Below are positions 1-8,431 of a DNA stretch of 64,000 bases, one piece after another. A model generated the notes under the pieces. It ran no database searches, was not told the DNA's origin, and was given only the letters and a program-made list of their open reading frames with translations. The first letter of the stretch is position 1. Each line of letters starts with the position of its first letter. Source of the stretch: an uncultured Rhodospirillales bacterium (GTDB lineage Bacteria > Pseudomonadota > Alphaproteobacteria > ATCC43930 > CGMCC-115725); contig CAIKMD010000003.1 of NCBI GenBank assembly GCA_903828515.1, positions 248,001 through 312,000 of the forward strand, in the 5' to 3' direction. The position numbers and the translations under genes are program-made.

Positions 1-152
1 TCTTCGAGCAGCTTCTTGTTGCGGCCCCAATCCTCGAACGCGGCCAAAAGCGACGGCGCGATGTCCGCCGCCGAGGTCATCTTTTTCAGATCGCGCGAGA
101 CGACGACGAGGGTGCCGTCGCGTCCGCCTTCACGCAAAGTTGCGAGTTTCAT
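1..152 (-). CDS. Fumarylacetoacetate hydrolase family protein, N-terminal fragment
   Basis: Only the first 50 codons lie in the window; the gene runs off the left edge. The translation opens MKLATLREGGRDGTLVVVSR, which matches the small N-terminal domain that precedes the catalytic barrel in bacterial fumarylacetoacetate hydrolase (FAH) family proteins. The catalytic metal-binding part is not visible, so the substrate cannot be inferred. Its ATG overlaps the TGA of the dienelactone hydrolase gene (ATGA), so the two are translationally coupled and probably share a role in breakdown of aromatic or keto-acid compounds. Family assignment is fairly good; exact reaction unknown. Confidence 0.7.
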   Translation of the reverse strand, partial: MKLATLREGGRDGTLVVVSRDLKKMTSAADIAPSLLAAFEDWGRNKKLLE

Positions 153-868
153 GCGAAGATTTCCTTGAAGAAGTCCTGCATCGCGATCCACGAGCGCTTG
201 TCGGCCTTCTCGTTATAAGCGGCCGGCCCGCCGCCCGATGTCGGCAGGTTCCAGTTGGTGAAGGTGTGCACCGCGCCGCCGTAAGCGACGAGCTGCCAGT
301 CGACCTTGGCGTCTTCCATTTCCTTTTCGAAGGCGGCGACTTCCGCCGGCGGCACCACCGGATCGACCGCGCCGTGCAGGATCAGGACCTTGCCCTTGAT
401 GTTCTTGGCGTCGGCCGGCGTCGGCGTGTTGAGCTGGCCGTGAAAGGCGACGGTGCCGAGGACGTTGGCGCCGCTGCGCGCCAGTTCGAGGCCGACGATC
501 CCGCCGAAGCAATAGCCGACGCTGGCGATCTTCGATTTATCGACGAGCGGATGTTCCTGCAGGCATTTGAGCGCGGCGTTGGCCCGGCCGCGGGTCAGGT
601 TCCGATCCTGATAATAAGGTGCCGAGATCGGCTCGCATTCGGCATGCGACTTGGCGCGGATGCCCTTGCCGAAGATGTCGGCGGCGAACACGACGTAACC
701 CATTTCGGCGAGCATGACGCAGCGCTTTTTGACGTAATCGCCGAGCCCGCCCCATTCATGCGCGACCAGGATGCCGGGCCGCTTGCCCGATTTGCCCTCG
801 TCATAGGCCCAGTAGCCCTCGCAGGTGGTGCTCTCGTGCAGATACTCGTGGTCGTGCGCTTTAATCAC
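149..868 (-). CDS. Dienelactone hydrolase family protein
   Basis: A 239-residue alpha/beta hydrolase of the dienelactone hydrolase (DLH) family, the usual length. The family triad is visible: nucleophile Cys120 in GYCFGG, Asp169 in HGAVDPVVP and His201 in GGAVHTFT. DLHs open lactone or ester substrates in the cytoplasm; the true substrate here is unknown. The start is GTG, chosen because a strong GGGAGGA ribosome site lies about six bases upstream. A GC-rich hairpin (926-949) sits upstream, possibly in the leader. The gene overlaps a following FAH-family gene by four bases, which suggests a two-gene catabolic operon. Confidence 0.85.
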   Translation of the reverse strand: MIKAHDHEYLHESTTCEGYWAYDEGKSGKRPGILVAHEWGGLGDYVKKRCVMLAEMGYVVFAADIFGKGIRAKSHAECEPISAPYYQDRNLTRGRANAALKCLQEHPLVDKSKIASVGYCFGGIVGLELARSGANVLGTVAFHGQLNTPTPADAKNIKGKVLILHGAVDPVVPPAEVAAFEKEMEDAKVDWQLVAYGGAVHTFTNWNLPTSGGGPAAYNEKADKRSWIAMQDFFKEIFA

Positions 869-968
869 CGGAAATCCTCCCTCGTTTTCGTCACCGATTG
901 CCGGGACTATCTCTCAACCGTCCGGCCGGCACGAGTCTTTTCGTGCCGGACCGGGGGCCTGAAATGGC

Positions 969-991
969 AAAAGCCGCCTTGCGGCGGCTTT
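969..991 (-). terminator. Rho-independent terminator of tRNA-Gly
   Basis: An eight-base-pair stem (971-978 with 983-990) closes a four-base loop and on the minus strand is followed by TTTT. It lies about 20 bases beyond the tRNA 3' end, so it most likely ends the tRNA transcript. Confidence 0.7.
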
Positions 992-1010
992 CACTAAGTA
1001 TTTGATAAAT

Positions 1011-1085
<75 letters not shown>

Positions 1086-1101
1086 ATCCGAGAGCGAGCG
1101 G

Positions 1102-1130
1102 ATCATAGGGGGGTAAGTGTTGGTTTTCAA
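1102..1130 (-). promoter_or_regulatory. Sigma-70 promoter of tRNA-Gly
   Basis: Minus strand: TTGAAA (1130-1125), a 17-bp spacer, then TATGAT (1107-1102). Transcription would start about 10 bases before the tRNA 5' end. Near-consensus boxes and ideal spacing make this one of the clearest promoters in the window. Confidence 0.75.
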
Positions 1131-1240
1131 TTACCGGCGCGGTTATTCGGTTCATGAGGCATTTGGCCGGTCCCGGCCCACCCTTGCGTTAACGCCCCTC
1201 CGCCGCCATTTTTAAGCCGAGGGTCCAAGGGAAAAAGCAC

Positions 1241-2158
1241 ATGGAAACGATGATCGGCGGCGGCGCCCCCCAGGCGGGCGATGCCAATCTCATTAAAAAC
1301 GGCACGACGGCGAGCTTTATGGCCGACGTGATCGACGCTTCGCACGACGCGGCGGTGGTGGTCGACTTCTGGGCGCCGTGGTGCGGCCCGTGCAAGACGC
1401 TGGGGCCGGCGCTCGAAAAAGCGGTGCGCGACGCCAAGGGCGCCGTGCGTATGGTCAAGATCAATATCGACGAGAATCAGGAACTGGCGCAGCAGATGCG
1501 CATTCAGTCGATTCCGGCGGTCTACGCATTCAAGGACGGCCGGCCGGTCGATGGTTTCGTCGGCGCGGTGCCCGACAGCCAGGTCAAATCCTTCGTCGCC
1601 AAGCTCGCCGCCGGTGCCGAGGTTGATTCCCCGATTGCGGAAGCTGTCGCCCTCGCCAAAGAGGCGCTCGCCGCGAACGACATGGCGCGCGCCGAAAATA
1701 TTTTCATGCAGGTCGCCGAGCATGAGCCGGACAATCTCGATGCGATGATCGGTCTCGCGCGCATCGCGATCGCGAAAAAAGATTTCGACGGCGCGCGCGC
1801 GATTCTGGCCAAGGTGCCGGCCGATCAGGACAAGCATGCGGATGTCGTCGCGTTGCGCACTGGACTCGAACTTGCCGAGACCGGCGCCAAGGCGGCTGGC
1901 GCCGCTGACGAGATGAAGGCGCGGCTCGAAAAGGATCCGAAGGATCATCAGGCGCGGATCGATCTCGCCTCGGCGCTCTTTGCCGCGGGCGACCGCGAAG
2001 CCGCGATCGACCAACTGCTCGAGGCGGTGCGGCGTGACCGCGAATGGAGCGAGCAGGCCGCGCGCAAGCAACTGGTCAAATTCTTCGAAGCGATCGGGCT
2101 GGGCGATCCGCTCACCGTGCAGGCGCGCAAGCGGCTTTCCTCGATCCTCTTTTCATGA
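1241..2158 (+). CDS. cnoX: Thioredoxin-TPR co-chaperone (CnoX/YbbN family)
   Basis: A 305-residue cytoplasmic protein with an N-terminal thioredoxin domain (about 20-125) and a C-terminal TPR-like helical region (about 130-300), the CnoX/YbbN layout. The thioredoxin motif WCGPC is intact (Cys48, Cys51), unlike E. coli CnoX, so it may act as an active oxidoreductase as well as a holdase that delivers clients to GroEL or DnaK. It starts a conserved block with the LON-domain, Trm112 and DUF971 genes; its TGA overlaps the next ATG, so coupling with the LON-domain gene is expected. The start has an AAGGGA-type ribosome site. Confidence 0.88.
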   Translation: METMIGGGAPQAGDANLIKNGTTASFMADVIDASHDAAVVVDFWAPWCGPCKTLGPALEKAVRDAKGAVRMVKINIDENQELAQQMRIQSIPAVYAFKDGRPVDGFVGAVPDSQVKSFVAKLAAGAEVDSPIAEAVALAKEALAANDMARAENIFMQVAEHEPDNLDAMIGLARIAIAKKDFDGARAILAKVPADQDKHADVVALRTGLELAETGAKAAGAADEMKARLEKDPKDHQARIDLASALFAAGDREAAIDQLLEAVRRDREWSEQAARKQLVKFFEAIGLGDPLTVQARKRLSSILFS

Positions 2159-2808
2159 GCTTCGAGCCGAGCTTTGCCGATCTTCCGGCATTGCTGCCGA
2201 TCTTTCCGCTGACCGGCGTTCTGCTCCTGCCGCGCGGCCGCCTGCCGCTCAATATTTTCGAGCCGCGCTATCTGGCGATGACTCAATACGCGCTGGCGCA
2301 TGGCCGCTTCATCGGCATGATCCAGCCGCATGAAGGCCGCGGCGATGCCGGCGATCCGCCGCTCTATCGCACCGGCTGCGTCGGCCGCATCGTCGAATTC
2401 GCCGAGACGCCGGACGGCCGTTATGTGATGACGCTGAAGGGCGTGGCGCGGTTCGACGTCGCGACCGAGCCGGCGCGCACCGAGATGTTTCGCTTCGTCG
2501 ATGCGGATTACGGCCGCTGGCGCGAGGATTTCGAGGAAGACCAAGCGGGCGTCGATCGCGAACATCTGGTCGCTGCGCTGCGGCCCTTTTTCGAGCGCCA
2601 GGGCATCGGCGCCGATTCCGACGTGTTGACCTCGGCGCCGATCGAGCACCTGGTCAATTCGCTGGCGATGGCGTGTCCGTTCAGCCCGCGCGAGAAACAG
2701 GCTTTGCTCGAGGCCGAGCGCACCGCCGAGCGCGCGCGGGTCCTGACCGCGTTGGTCGAGATGTCGGTGGCGAGCACGGTGCCGCCCGGCGCCAATTCCC
2801 GTAATTGA
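2155..2808 (+). CDS. LON peptidase substrate-binding domain protein
   Basis: A 217-residue protein consisting of a stand-alone LON N-terminal (substrate-binding) domain, with the family hallmarks [12 protein letters not shown] near the N-terminus and FEPRYLAM shortly after. There is no AAA+ or protease domain, so it is not Lon itself. Such proteins are thought to bind or present substrates, but no reaction is established. I chose the ATG at 2155, which overlaps the cnoX stop (ATGA), rather than an earlier in-frame start inside cnoX. The link to a thioredoxin co-chaperone suggests protein quality control. Confidence 0.85.
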   Translation: MSFEPSFADLPALLPIFPLTGVLLLPRGRLPLNIFEPRYLAMTQYALAHGRFIGMIQPHEGRGDAGDPPLYRTGCVGRIVEFAETPDGRYVMTLKGVARFDVATEPARTEMFRFVDADYGRWREDFEEDQAGVDREHLVAALRPFFERQGIGADSDVLTSAPIEHLVNSLAMACPFSPREKQALLEAERTAERARVLTALVEMSVASTVPPGANSRN

Positions 2809-2833
2809 AGATCCGATCCGGAAAGAGCCGTTC

Positions 2834-3052
2834 ATGCCCGATACCGCCACCGACATCGATCCGCGGCTGCTCGAAATCCTGGTCTGCCCGCTGACCAAGG
2901 GGCCGCTCTCCTATGACCGCACCCGCCACGAATTGCTGAGCGCGCAGGCGGGTCTCGCCTATCCGGTCCGCGACGGGATTCCGATCATGCTGGTCGATGA
3001 GGCGCGGTCTTTAAGCGACGACGAGAAAGCCGCGCTCGCCGGCAAGGCGTGA
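2834..3052 (+). CDS. Trm112 family protein (UPF0434/YcaR-like)
   Basis: A 72-residue protein with the conserved motif [14 protein letters not shown] followed by [18 protein letters not shown], diagnostic of the bacterial Trm112/YcaR family. In eukaryotes Trm112 activates methyltransferases; the bacterial role is unclear. Only one cysteine of the usual zinc-knuckle pair remains (CPLT instead of CPxC), so metal binding is doubtful. It lies 25 bases after the LON-domain gene and 10 bases before the DUF971 gene, and is probably co-transcribed. Confidence 0.85.
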   Translation: MPDTATDIDPRLLEILVCPLTKGPLSYDRTRHELLSAQAGLAYPVRDGIPIMLVDEARSLSDDEKAALAGKA

Positions 3053-3062
3053 GGCGCCGCAC

Positions 3063-3443
3063 ATGAGCGACGCCGGGACGACGCGCTGGCCGACCGAATT
3101 GCGGTTGAAGCGGGCGGAAAAATTGCTCGAGATCGCGTTCGACGACGGCACGATCTTTCGCCTGCCCGCCGAATACCTGCGCGTCGAAAGTCCCTCGGCC
3201 GAAGTCCAGGGCCACGGACCCGGACAAAAACAGGTCGTGCCGGGCTGCGCCGAGGTCGGAATCGCCAAGATCGAAACCGTCGGCAATTATGCCGTGCGTC
3301 TCGTCTTCGACGACGGGCACGATACGGGGCTCTATTCCTGGAGCTATCTTCATCAGCTGGGGCTCGAGCACGACAAACGCTGGGCCGATTACCTCGCCGC
3401 GCTGACCAAGGCGGGCATGAGCCGCGACGCGAAGAAGAAATAA
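3063..3443 (+). CDS. DUF971 domain protein
   Basis: A 126-residue single-domain protein of the DUF971 family, which resembles the small N-terminal domain of gamma-butyrobetaine hydroxylase. Typical segments are WPTELRLKRAEKLLEIAFDD at the start and YAVRLVFDDGHDTGLYSW towards the end. The family is often linked to Fe-S proteins, but the function is not established here. It is the last gene of the cnoX-LON-Trm112 block; the next gene follows after 30 bases behind a GGGAGAGGA ribosome site and may be a separate unit. Confidence 0.85.
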   Translation: MSDAGTTRWPTELRLKRAEKLLEIAFDDGTIFRLPAEYLRVESPSAEVQGHGPGQKQVVPGCAEVGIAKIETVGNYAVRLVFDDGHDTGLYSWSYLHQLGLEHDKRWADYLAALTKAGMSRDAKKK

Positions 3444-3473
3444 CGTCGGACAATAAAAAGGGAGAGGAACGCC

Positions 3474-4469
3474 ATGACGCTGCCGCCCGCGATCCCGACC
3501 AGGCCCGATGCCGACATCAATCATTCGCTCGGCACCGCCGGCGTGGTGGTGGTGTGCAAACGCGACGGCTTCGTCGAATTCCGCGATCCGAAAAACTTCG
3601 CGCTGCGTGAAGAAATCAAGCTGCCCGATTTCCCGCACGAGGTCGTGCTCTCGCCCGATCGCAAGAAGGCCTATGTCTCGATCTACGGCAACGGCCAGGT
3701 CGGCACCAACACCGAACCGGGCACGCGCATCGCGGTGTTCGACCTGGCGACCAAGAAGCTTGAGGGCTTCATCGAGTTGGCGCCTTTCCTCGCGCCGCAC
3801 GGCATGTGCTTCGACAAAGACGGCCTGCTCTGGGCGACGGCGGAATCGAGTCACGCGCTGGTCTATATCGATCCGGCGCGGGGGATCATGCTCGGCCATG
3901 TCGAAACCGAAAGCCTGCGCACGCATTTCATGACGGCCAATGCTGACGGCACCAAGCTCTACGTGCCGCATCGTCAGTTGGGCTTCGTCAGCGTGGTCGA
4001 CACGGCCACCCGCCAGGTCACCAAGCGCATCGCGAATTTCCGCTACGAGTGCCAGGGCGTGTGCGCGGCGCCCGACGGCAACCGCATCTATCAGGCCGCC
4101 TCGGCGCGGCCCGAGATCAATGTGATCGATCCGAAGACGGATGAAGTGTGCGGCACGATCACGGTCGCGGGCATGGGCGATTTCCCGCCGCAGCTCAACC
4201 GGCTGCGCGTCAGTCCCGATAACCGCTATCTCGTCATGTCGTTCCATGTCTCGCGCATGGCGGCGGTGATCGACACGGCCGAGCCCGAACGCCAGCATCT
4301 CTTCAAGCTCGACAAGGGCCCGATGGGGATCGCCTTCGCCGCCGATCTCGGTCACGCATTCGTCACCAATCACGACGAAGGCACGATCTCGTCAATCGAC
4401 CTGAAAGAAATGAAGCTCGACGACAGCTTCAAAACGCATCTCGGCCCCGAGACGATGGCGTTTTATTAG
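3474..4469 (+). CDS. YVTN/YncE-type beta-propeller protein
   Basis: A 331-residue protein made of repeated beta-blade units such as LSPDRKKAYVSIYGNG, LRVSPDNRYLVMSFH and IDPKTDEVCGTITVAG, as in the YncE/YVTN seven-bladed propeller superfamily. No signal peptide is visible, which is unusual since many relatives are exported, so this copy is probably cytoplasmic. Propellers of this kind bind ligands or DNA, or act as lactonases; no catalytic signature is clear, so the role is unknown. A strong AGGAG-like site supports the ATG. It ends just before the large inverted repeat that separates it from the convergent ubiH-like gene. Confidence 0.75.
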   Translation: MTLPPAIPTRPDADINHSLGTAGVVVVCKRDGFVEFRDPKNFALREEIKLPDFPHEVVLSPDRKKAYVSIYGNGQVGTNTEPGTRIAVFDLATKKLEGFIELAPFLAPHGMCFDKDGLLWATAESSHALVYIDPARGIMLGHVETESLRTHFMTANADGTKLYVPHRQLGFVSVVDTATRQVTKRIANFRYECQGVCAAPDGNRIYQAASARPEINVIDPKTDEVCGTITVAGMGDFPPQLNRLRVSPDNRYLVMSFHVSRMAAVIDTAEPERQHLFKLDKGPMGIAFAADLGHAFVTNHDEGTISSIDLKEMKLDDSFKTHLGPETMAFY

Positions 4470-4489
4470 GACGCCTCACCCAAACAAAA

Positions 4490-4635
4490 CCCTCCCCCCT
4501 TGAGGGGGAGGGCAGGGTGGGGGGTAATGCATTCGACGCTGGCGCCGCGATGGCTCGATCAACGATCAATAAATTCTTCGATTCTCATCGGGGCGCGTAC
4601 CCCCCACCCCAACCCTCCCCCTCAAGGGGGGAGGG
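4490..4635. repeat. Long inverted repeat (paired G/C-tract palindromes)
   Basis: Two 37-38 bp arms (4490-4526 and 4598-4635) are inverted copies that differ at only a couple of positions and flank 71 bp of ordinary sequence. Each arm is partly palindromic, with a CCCTCCCCC / GGGGGAGGG core. It sits between two convergent genes, where the RNA of either strand would fold into a long stem and could end transcription. It resembles dispersed intergenic palindromic repeats common in alphaproteobacterial genomes; no transposase is present. Confidence 0.8.
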
Positions 4636-4651
4636 AATGTGCAACGAGGCG

Positions 4652-5878
4652 CTACAACGTTTCGCCGCGCACGAGTCTCGGTGAGTCGCCGACCGTGCCC
4701 ATCGCATGGCGCATCAGGAAGCGCTTGAGCCTCGGGGCGCGATGGACCGCGGCGAGGCCGAGATCGCGGATCAGGCGGATCGGCGGTGCGTCGTTGGCGA
4801 AAAGCCGGTTCAATCCGTCGGTCACCGCGACCAGCGTCATGATGTCGAAGCGTCGCCAGCGTTCGTAGCGGCGCAAGACTTCACCGCCGCCGATATCGAG
4901 ACCAAGCCGGCTCGCATCGACGACCAGTTCGGCGAGCGCCGCGATATCGCGCACGCCGAGATTCCAGCCTTGTCCCGCGATCGGATGAATGACATGCGCG
5001 GCGTCACCGACCAGCGCGAGGCGCGGCGCCGTGTAGCGTTTGGCGATCAGCAGCGACAGCGGATAGGACCAGCGGTCGCCGTCGAGCGTGAGTTCGCCGA
5101 GGTGGTCGCCGAAACGCCGCGCGAGTTCGCGCGTGAACGCGGCGTTGTTCAACGCAAGGAGACGCTTGGCGTCGTCGGGCCGCTCGGTCCACACGATCGA
5201 CGACCGATTGCCGGTCATCGGCAGAATCGCGAACGGACCCGAGCTGCGGAAATGTTCGACCGCGACGCCGTCATGCGGCAATTCGTGGCGCACGGTGCAG
5301 ACGAGCGCGGTCTGGCGATAATTCGTGCCGAAGGTCTTGATGCCGGCGGCTTCGCGCAACGGCGAATGTCGTCCGTCGCAGCCGGCGACCAGCGCCGCGC
5401 GCAAGGTTTGCCCGTCGGAGAGGCGCAATACGGCGGAACCGTTGCTGAATTCAGTGCTCTCGACCCGACAGGGCGCGCGCAGGTCGAGCCCCGATAGTGC
5501 ACGCGCGCGCTGATGCAGGCCACGGCGCAGCAACCGGTTCTCGACGATGAAACCCAAGGGTGCGGTGCCGAGATCGCGATGGTCGTAATGGAGAAAGAGC
5601 GGCGATTCCCCGTCGGCGACGCGAATCTCGCGGATCGGCTCGGCTTCGGGTTCGAGAAATTTCCACACGCCGATTCCGGCGAGGACCTGCTGCGACCCAT
5701 AGGCGACGGCGGTGGTCCGGCCGTCATAGGGCGCAGCCATCGTCGCGGCGGGGTCCTCGCGATCGACCACGGCGACCGAAAGCCCGGCCGAGGCGCAGGC
5801 GATTCCGAGGGTGAGGCCCGAGAGCCCGCCGCCCACCACTGCCAGATCGACCCGTTGCTCGGCCTTTTGTTTCGCCAT
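4652..5878 (-). CDS. UbiH/COQ6-family FAD-dependent hydroxylase
   Basis: A 408-residue flavoprotein monooxygenase of the UbiH/UbiF/VisC/COQ6 family, expected to hydroxylate the ring of a ubiquinone precursor on the membrane face. An N-terminal FAD fold has GGGLSGL after DLAVV (about 10-25), a DG-type motif lies mid-protein (VAGCDGRHSPLR), and the second FAD motif is LVGDAAHVIHPIAGQGWNLG (about 285-304), nearly invariant in the family. I chose MAKQKAEQ as the start because a longer reading adds about 40 residues of poor-quality sequence. Which ring position is hydroxylated cannot be told. It converges on the propeller gene. Confidence 0.87.
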   Translation of the reverse strand: MAKQKAEQRVDLAVVGGGLSGLTLGIACASAGLSVAVVDREDPAATMAAPYDGRTTAVAYGSQQVLAGIGVWKFLEPEAEPIREIRVADGESPLFLHYDHRDLGTAPLGFIVENRLLRRGLHQRARALSGLDLRAPCRVESTEFSNGSAVLRLSDGQTLRAALVAGCDGRHSPLREAAGIKTFGTNYRQTALVCTVRHELPHDGVAVEHFRSSGPFAILPMTGNRSSIVWTERPDDAKRLLALNNAAFTRELARRFGDHLGELTLDGDRWSYPLSLLIAKRYTAPRLALVGDAAHVIHPIAGQGWNLGVRDIAALAELVVDASRLGLDIGGGEVLRRYERWRRFDIMTLVAVTDGLNRLFANDAPPIRLIRDLGLAAVHRAPRLKRFLMRHAMGTVGDSPRLVRGETL

Positions 5879-6094
5879 GCGGCGAGAGTGAAACGCCGCT
5901 GGCGCGAAAACAAGCGGGGCGCGACCTCCCGACGAAGTGTCCGCTGAAACAATAGATAGCGGTACCGGTGACCGGATACACCGTTTGGCTGTTATCCGAT
6001 GCAATCAAATAGGGCTGATTGACGCCGAAAGTTTACGCTCGATTCATAATCAGCCCAAAATATGATCATTCGTCGCACAGGTGCCGAATATTTA

Positions 6095-6111
6095 TGCAGT
6101 TTTATGGTGCA
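6095..6111 (+). promoter_or_regulatory. NtrC-like binding site upstream of amtB
   Basis: TGCAGTTTTATGGTGCA has the 17-bp layout of the NtrC consensus TGCACC-N5-GGTGCA with 10 of 12 defined bases matching. It is centred about 80 bases upstream of the start expected from the sigma-54 promoter, a usual place for an NtrC enhancer site. Confidence 0.6.
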
Positions 6112-6158
6112 GCGCACCGCGAAATCACGGAAACCCATGCGAATCGTAACAAGGCGGG

Positions 6159-6175
6159 TTGGCACGAATCTTGTT
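6159..6175 (+). promoter_or_regulatory. Sigma-54 promoter of amtB
   Basis: TTGGCACG-AATC-TTGTT matches the -24/-12 consensus (TTGGCACR-N4-TTGCW) with one change, T for C in the -12 box. It ends about 60 bases before the amtB ATG and has an NtrC-like site upstream, as expected for a nitrogen-starvation gene. Confidence 0.75.
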
Positions 6176-6236
6176 CTTATGGGGCAGGCGGCGGCGGGCA
6201 CGTGTCCGATCGCGCGTGGTCACTCGGGAGGTTTGA

Positions 6237-7682
6237 ATGAGTTTTCGGAAGTTTTGGACGCTAGCGGCGTTGATTTTGCCGCTTTTACTACTCGCCGTCG
6301 CGTTCCCGACGGCGGTTTCTTATGCAGATGACGCAGCACCTGCCGCGGCAGCCGATGCGGCGCCGGCGGCCGATGCCGCGCCGGCCGGTCCGCCGGCTTG
6401 CGCCGGCAACGCCGATCCGAAATTGGCGGTGCTTGAGAAGTGCACGCCCAATTCCGGCGACACGGCTTGGATGCTCACCTCCATGGCCCTCGTGCTCATG
6501 ATGACGGTCCCGGGTCTCGGCCTCTTCTACGGCGGCATGGTCCGCAAGAAGAACGTCGGCGACACGGTGATGACCAGCTTCGCGATCACCTGTCTGGTCA
6601 CGGTGCTCTTCGCGGTCTGCACCTACAGCATGGCGTTCACGGCGGGGTCGCCTTTCGTCGGCGGGTTCAGTCGAGCGTTCCTGCAGGGGATCGTCAGCGA
6701 CATCGCCAACGGCATCGGCAATCCGAATCCGCTGGCGGCGACCATCCCCGAGACGGTCTTCATGTGCTTCCAGATGACCTTCGCGATCATCACCCCGGCT
6801 CTCATCGCCGGCGCCTTCGCCGAACGCATGAAGTTCTCGGCGATGCTCTGGTTCATCGGCTTGTGGGCGGTCGTCGTCTACGCGCCGGTCGCGCACTGGG
6901 TGTGGGGACCGGATGGTTTCCTCAACAACGCCAACTCGGATGCCATCGTTCACGTGATGGACTTCGCCGGCGGCACGGTCGTTCACATCAATGCCGGCGT
7001 TGCCGGACTGATGTGCGCGCTCATGCTGGGCAAGCGTAAGGACACCGGGCCCGCGCATAACGTCGTGCTGACCTTCATCGGCGCCTCACTGCTGTGGGTG
7101 GGCTGGTTCGGCTTCAACGCCGGTTCGGCGGTCACGGCCGGCATGCAAGCCGGTATGGCGATGACGGTCACTCAGTTGGCGACGGGCATGGCCGGTCTCA
7201 CCTGGATGTTCGTCGAATGGATCCACCGCGGCAAGCCGACCGTCATCGGCATCTGCTCGGGTGCGGTCGCCGGTCTCGTGGCGATCACCCCGGCCTCGGG
7301 CTTCGTCGGCCCGATGGGCTCGCTCGCGATCGGCATCTGCGCCGGCGTGATCTGCTACATCGGCGCCGTCTGGCTCAAGAGCGCGATTGGTTACGACGAT
7401 GCGCTGGATTGCTTCGGCGTCCATGCGATCGGCGGCGCCGCCGGCGCGATCCTGACCGGCGTGTTCGCGATCAGCGAATACGGCGGCACCTCGGGTTGGA
7501 TCGAAGGCAACGGCGCCCAGGTCCTCAACCAGATCGAAGGCGTCTGCATCGTGATCGTCTATGACGCGATCGTGTCGTTGATCATCTTGAAGATCGTCGA
7601 TCTCGTCATCGGCCTGCGCGTCGACGAAGAAATCGAACGCGACGGCCTCGATCTCGCCCTCCATGGCGAGACCGTTCAGTAA
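6237..7682 (+). CDS. amtB: Ammonium transporter AmtB
   Basis: A 481-residue ammonium channel of the inner membrane. The first 30 residues form a cleavable signal peptide, followed by an Ala/Pro-rich linker to about residue 55, then eleven hydrophobic segments. The paired pore histidines are visible in GGTVVHINAG and CFGVHAIGG, and the C-terminal cytosolic tail (LRVDEEIERDGLDLALHGE) that contacts the PII protein GlnK is intact. A GGGAGG ribosome site lies six bases before the ATG. Regulation by RpoN/NtrC is suggested by the promoter. No glnK lies next to it, although glnK-amtB pairs are usual in this class. Confidence 0.96.
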   Translation: MSFRKFWTLAALILPLLLLAVAFPTAVSYADDAAPAAAADAAPAADAAPAGPPACAGNADPKLAVLEKCTPNSGDTAWMLTSMALVLMMTVPGLGLFYGGMVRKKNVGDTVMTSFAITCLVTVLFAVCTYSMAFTAGSPFVGGFSRAFLQGIVSDIANGIGNPNPLAATIPETVFMCFQMTFAIITPALIAGAFAERMKFSAMLWFIGLWAVVVYAPVAHWVWGPDGFLNNANSDAIVHVMDFAGGTVVHINAGVAGLMCALMLGKRKDTGPAHNVVLTFIGASLLWVGWFGFNAGSAVTAGMQAGMAMTVTQLATGMAGLTWMFVEWIHRGKPTVIGICSGAVAGLVAITPASGFVGPMGSLAIGICAGVICYIGAVWLKSAIGYDDALDCFGVHAIGGAAGAILTGVFAISEYGGTSGWIEGNGAQVLNQIEGVCIVIVYDAIVSLIILKIVDLVIGLRVDEEIERDGLDLALHGETVQ

Positions 7683-7733
7683 GTTACTTTCGACGCGTAG
7701 TACTGCGTAGTACCGATCGTTTCTCCAGAACCT

Positions 7734-7762
7734 GGGGCGCCTCGCAAGAGGCGCCCCTTTTT
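7734..7762 (+). terminator. Rho-independent terminator of amtB
   Basis: A perfect 10-bp stem (GGGGCGCCTC with GAGGCGCCCC) with GCAA loop is followed by TTTTT. It lies 50 bases after the amtB stop and just before the convergent glycosylase gene ends. Confidence 0.85.
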
Positions 7763-7775
7763 CTATGCCCCTTTG

Positions 7776-8387
7776 TCAGGGTGGAGCAGCGTCGACGAGT
7801 TTCCACATGTAGAGCGACAGGATCGAGCGCCACGGGCTGAAGGCGAGCGAGGCCTTGCGCGGACTCTTGCGGCCGATGTAGCGGCGAAACACGTTCTGCA
7901 CAGCAAGATCGCCCTCGGGCCAGATGTCGGTGTCGCGAAAATAAAAAATCGACAGCATGTCGCAGGTCCACGGGCCGATGCCCCAGAGCCGCGTGAGTTG
8001 GGTCATGCGCGCCGCATGATCGAGCGCCACCAGCATCGCGTGATCGAGCTCGCCCGCGCGCGCCGCCGCACCGATCCCGCACAGCGCCTTGACCTTGCCG
8101 CGCGACAGGCCGCAGGCCCCGAGCGTCGCGTGGTTGTCGTCGTGAAACAGCGCGACGAGTTCGGCGCCCGACGCGGCCTCGACCCGCGCCCAGATGCTGC
8201 GCGCGGCTTTGGCCGAGAGTTGCTGGCCGACTACCGCGCGGCCAAGGAACGCGACGACGTCGCCCTCGCGGTCGGGAAACCACAGCGGTCCTACCGTCGC
8301 GATATCGCGGCCGAGCGCCGGTGCGATCGCGGTCGCCGTCGCGATCAGGTGACGATGCAGGTCTCGCGGCATTTTGCTTTGCGCCAT
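7776..8387 (-). CDS. DNA-3-methyladenine glycosylase (AlkA-like, HhH-GPD)
   Basis: A 203-residue base-excision repair enzyme of the HhH-GPD superfamily, close to the short AlkA/MAG type that removes alkylated purines. The helix-hairpin-helix [15 protein letters not shown] (about 140-155) is followed by the catalytic aspartate in WPEGDLAVQ. No Fe-S cluster cysteines are present, which separates it from endonuclease III and MutY. The ATG at 8387 has a GAGGCGG site; an earlier ATG would add 13 residues. It is divergent from the symporter gene with a 44-base gap, so their promoters must overlap. Confidence 0.83.
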   Translation of the reverse strand: MAQSKMPRDLHRHLIATATAIAPALGRDIATVGPLWFPDREGDVVAFLGRAVVGQQLSAKAARSIWARVEAASGAELVALFHDDNHATLGACGLSRGKVKALCGIGAAARAGELDHAMLVALDHAARMTQLTRLWGIGPWTCDMLSIFYFRDTDIWPEGDLAVQNVFRRYIGRKSPRKASLAFSPWRSILSLYMWKLVDAAPP

Positions 8388-8431
8388 TTCCGCCTCTATA
8401 TCACGATGCCGCCGGGGAGGAACCAATCGAC

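Noticed and set aside
926-949. Hairpin upstream of the dienelactone hydrolase gene as a terminator
   Set aside because: No T tract follows on either strand; the clear tRNA terminator lies 20 bases further on.
4490-4635. Inverted repeat as the ends of an insertion sequence
   Set aside because: Only 71 bp lie between the arms, with no coding capacity and no target-site duplication noticed.
7696-7715. Tandem GCGTAGTACT / GCGTAGTACC repeat after amtB
   Set aside because: Only two 10-bp copies in the 3' untranslated region; no function suggested and no further copies noticed nearby.
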